DNA from: an uncultured Eggerthellaceae bacterium
GTDB taxonomy: Bacteria > Actinomycetota > Coriobacteriia > Coriobacteriales > Eggerthellaceae
Direction of reading: 5' to 3'
Assembly: GCA_947565915.1 (NCBI GenBank)
Contig: CANOHY010000007.1
Coordinates: 1 to 61,788 of the forward strand
DNA: 61,788 bases
Below the pieces are notes generated by a model. It was not told the origin of the DNA and ran no database searches. It saw nothing but the letters and a program-made list of their open reading frames with translations. Positions 60,303 through 61,788 of the stretch are shown piece after piece. Position 1 is the stretch's first letter. The number at the start of each line of letters is the position of its first letter. The translations under genes and the position numbers were made by a program.

Positions 60303-60677
60303 TCATTCCGTTTGTGGTCCCAATATCGCGTTGATGATGGCGCTGACGATGGATATGACGATAGACGCCAAGAATGCGCTTCCGAATCCCTCTATCCAGA
60401 AACCAATCCCGAACAAGCTGTTGGCGAGCCATGCCGCGATATAGAGCAGAAGCGTGTTGACGACCAGGTAGAAGATTCCGAGCGTCAGCACGGTTATAGG
60501 AAGTGACAGGATTTGCAGCAACGGCTTGAGCGACATGTTGATCAATGACAGGATGAGCGCGAATATTGCGACTCCAACCCAGGCGGAATCGCCACCTATG
60601 ATCTGTATGCCAGGAACGAGCCATACGGCAGCGGCCACTGCCAATGCTGTAACTATCCAGCGAATGATGAAGCTCAT
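60303..60677 (-). CDS. Phage holin family (Mycobacterium/DUF phage_holin_4_2-like) membrane protein
   Basis: The product is 124 residues with four hydrophobic segments (IIRWIVTALAVAAAVWLVPG, AIFALILSLINMSLKPLLQ, LPITVLTLGIFYLVVNTLLL and FLASIVISIVSAIINAILG). This matches the four-helix phage-holin-like family widespread in bacterial chromosomes, where it is not linked to phage lysis. GGAGG precedes ATG 60677. It is monocistronic, with a terminator. Confidence 0.85.
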   Translation of the reverse strand: MSFIIRWIVTALAVAAAVWLVPGIQIIGGDSAWVGVAIFALILSLINMSLKPLLQILSLPITVLTLGIFYLVVNTLLLYIAAWLANSLFGIGFWIEGFGSAFLASIVISIVSAIINAILGPQTE

Positions 60678-60860
60678 GATGGACCTCCTTTGCAAAGCTG
60701 GCGCGATTGGCTCATTCGCATCGCTGCAGTCGATTCTATGGCAGCATCAACTGCGCGCTCGATCCGAGCGCGCATTCTTGCAAACATGACATGCTATTGA
60801 AGCGGCGCCGTTTACTTGCCTCCCCTGTCAGAGCGCTAGTCTTCAGTTCAAGATTGCAAG

Positions 60861-60905
60861 TGGCGGGATGTACGAGGCTTGAACTCGCAACCTCCGACGT
60901 GACAG
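60861..60905 (-). other. 3'-end fragment of tRNA-Asp(GTC): attachment-site remnant
   Basis: Read on the minus strand these 45 nt contain, in order, the anticodon loop CTGTCAC with GTC, the 3' anticodon-stem half GTCGG, a variable loop, a T-arm GCGAG-TTCAAGC-CTCGT, the 3' acceptor strand ACATCCC, discriminator G and CCA. The 5' half (expected to start GGGATGT) is absent. Such a fragment from the anticodon loop to CCA is the product left at the far end of an element integrated in a tRNA gene. Confidence 0.8.
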
Positions 60906-60954
60906 AACGAAGGTAAATCACCTGTCTCGATGTCCAACACACTCTCAAACTGGC

Positions 60955-61203
60955 TCAAATCATTATCGATAACCTAAGTTGTTTTGGGTCATTCAGTTTC
61001 TGAAAACGCGTCTCTGAGCTCGAAAGACTTTCCAGTTGGATGTGTTGTTTTCTTCCAGGCTGGTTACGCCAAAGCTCTAAATCTGAATGAAATTCGAAGC
61101 AAAGTTTGCGATTTAAGCCACCAGCTCCAAATGGAAATAAATGCCCATATAGGTCAATAGCTGTCACTGCGCCAGCCCCATTTTTTGCCCCAAAATCTCT
61201 GCC
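60955..61203 (-). pseudogene. C-terminal remnant of a tyrosine-recombinase integrase
   Basis: The frame between stops reads a short leader and then AIDLYGHLFPFGAGGLNRKL, which matches the conserved end of actinobacterial phage or element integrases (the YGHLFP segment with the nucleophile-bearing tail). The upstream catalytic part is missing, with a TAG just before it. The remnant lies 50 nt from the tRNA-Asp fragment, the normal place for an integrase of an element inserted there. The GC content is lower than in the rest of the window. Confidence 0.7.
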
Positions 61204-61310
61204 CTATGGGAATCCATACGGGAACACCCCTAAACCTCGCGTCCGTTTTTCAACGCAAGCCTAATCAGGCGTTACAAAAAATGCCGATTGCTATATCAAG
61301 CAGGCCATTC

Positions 61311-61788
61311 TCACTTCAAACCGCGCAGTGCGGACACGCCTCCTCTTATGAAGGCGTCGATGACTTTTCTGGCAGACTCCCAATCTGGATTATCCTTCCC
61401 CGCCATCGCTGCTGCCAGGCACCCTGTTAATTGGAATACATTTATCATTTTGGCGACAAATCGATCCTCCGTTGCGTCCAGATAAATCGCAGCAATCTCG
61501 TCTTCGAAATCCTCATAGCAGACCTCTATAAAGGTTTTGATGAACCTGTCCTCCCTGGCCAATCCGCTGAATTTCTCCTCTTGAATGGTTTCGCAGAATG
61601 GCTTACGTGGGCACATGGATATGCAATCGCCGTTCTTAAGCTGTTCTCTGAGCGTCCTCGTTTTGCTGGCAAGGCTTTGAACGAGCTCTCGATACATCGC
61701 TTCGACGTTGGTGTAGTTGGCATAGAAGGTCGATCGGCTCACACCGGCGGTGCTGCAAAGCTCGGATATTCCTATCTCCTGCAGCCTC
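61311..61788 (-). CDS. TetR-family transcriptional regulator (5' end beyond the window)
   Basis: At least 158 residues are visible; the N-terminus is cut by the window edge. The helix-turn-helix reads ISELCSTAGVSRSTFYANYTN, typical of TetR. A ligand-binding region follows with several cysteines (CISMCPRKPFCE) and hydrophobic helices. The gene is noticeably AT-richer than the core genes. It lies on the element side of the tRNA-Asp fragment, so it is probably part of an integrated element and may control a gene beyond the right edge. Confidence 0.85.
   Translation of the reverse strand, partial: RLQEIGISELCSTAGVSRSTFYANYTNVEAMYRELVQSLASKTRTLREQLKNGDCISMCPRKPFCETIQEEKFSGLAREDRFIKTFIEVCYEDFEDEIAAIYLDATEDRFVAKMINVFQLTGCLAAAMAGKDNPDWESARKVIDAFIRGGVSALRGLK

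Noticed and set aside
60736..60948. Minus-strand frame reading SEVASSSLVHPATCN
   Set aside because: This is the translated shadow of the tRNA-Asp 3' fragment, not a protein.
1..61788. CRISPR array, rRNA operon, tmRNA or replication origin
   Set aside because: No regularly spaced repeats, rRNA or tmRNA-like sequence, or DnaA-box cluster was seen anywhere in the window.

Overview
The window is one contiguous piece of a mid-to-high-GC actinobacterial chromosome. An actinobacterial-type integration host factor, a TIGR03960-type radical SAM protein followed by a DUF2344 protein, a group 3b [NiFe] hydrogenase, Mo-cofactor and molybdate-uptake genes, and a cytochrome c maturation pair together point to an anaerobic gut member of the class Coriobacteriia, probably Eggerthellales. 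This placement is inferred from gene content and protein style, not from a 16S gene or a database search.

Layout from left to right. 1-2.3 kb: a stretch with no supportable gene, a lipoprotein cyclophilin, tRNA-Gly, and a truncated TetR gene whose tail contains the tRNA promoter. 2.6-5.5 kb: a membrane-linked HTH regulator, tRNA-Pro, a DUF1269-type protein and a flippase-like membrane protein. 5.7-11.8 kb: glmS, acpS, nnrD, ligA and mihF. 11.8-17.8 kb: a molybdenum block (modA, an unusual modB, modC, moaA, moaC) followed by a gamma-carbonic-anhydrase-like protein. 18-19.4 kb: infC-rpmI-rplT behind an attenuator-like leader. 19.6-28.7 kb: two glycosyltransferases, RlmD-type methyltransferase, tRNA-Arg, a BaiA-like dehydrogenase, tRNA-Glu, a second flippase-like protein, a second cyclophilin and a TPR protein. 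28.7-33.2 kb: ndk and a four-gene hydrogenase operon. 33.5-36.6 kb: HdeD-like protein, tyrosine phosphatase and a zinc-ribbon/DUF4190 protein. 36.7-46.6 kb: the cell-shape cluster mreB-mreC-mreD-mrdA-rodA, then an unknown protein, the radical SAM protein and DUF2344. 46.8-53.3 kb: small proteins, a two-component system, a VTC-domain protein followed by two gene fragments fused by an apparent deletion, a secreted cysteine-peptidase-like protein and a zinc ribbon protein. 53.3-60.7 kb: ccmF-ccmE, an alkyltransferase-type protein, an endonuclease IV homologue with altered metal ligands, a URO-D-type methyltransferase, rubredoxin and a holin-like protein.

The right edge (about 60.86 kb onward) looks like the end of an integrated element: a 45-nt fragment matching the 3' half of a tRNA-Asp, then the C-terminal remnant of a tyrosine integrase, then a TetR regulator running off the window in lower-GC sequence. 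The intact tRNA-Asp and the rest of the element should lie beyond the right end.

The most unusual features are: the modB gene with a large N-terminal extracytoplasmic domain; the hydrogenase large subunit that ends exactly at its last metal-ligand motif; a CcmE with a CxxxY haem-attachment motif and an apparent second OB domain; the degenerate endonuclease IV; two related long imperfect palindromes upstream of moaA and infC; the deletion fusion at 51.3 kb; and the decayed integration site at 60.9 kb. All calls were made by reading the sequence; no similarity search was run.
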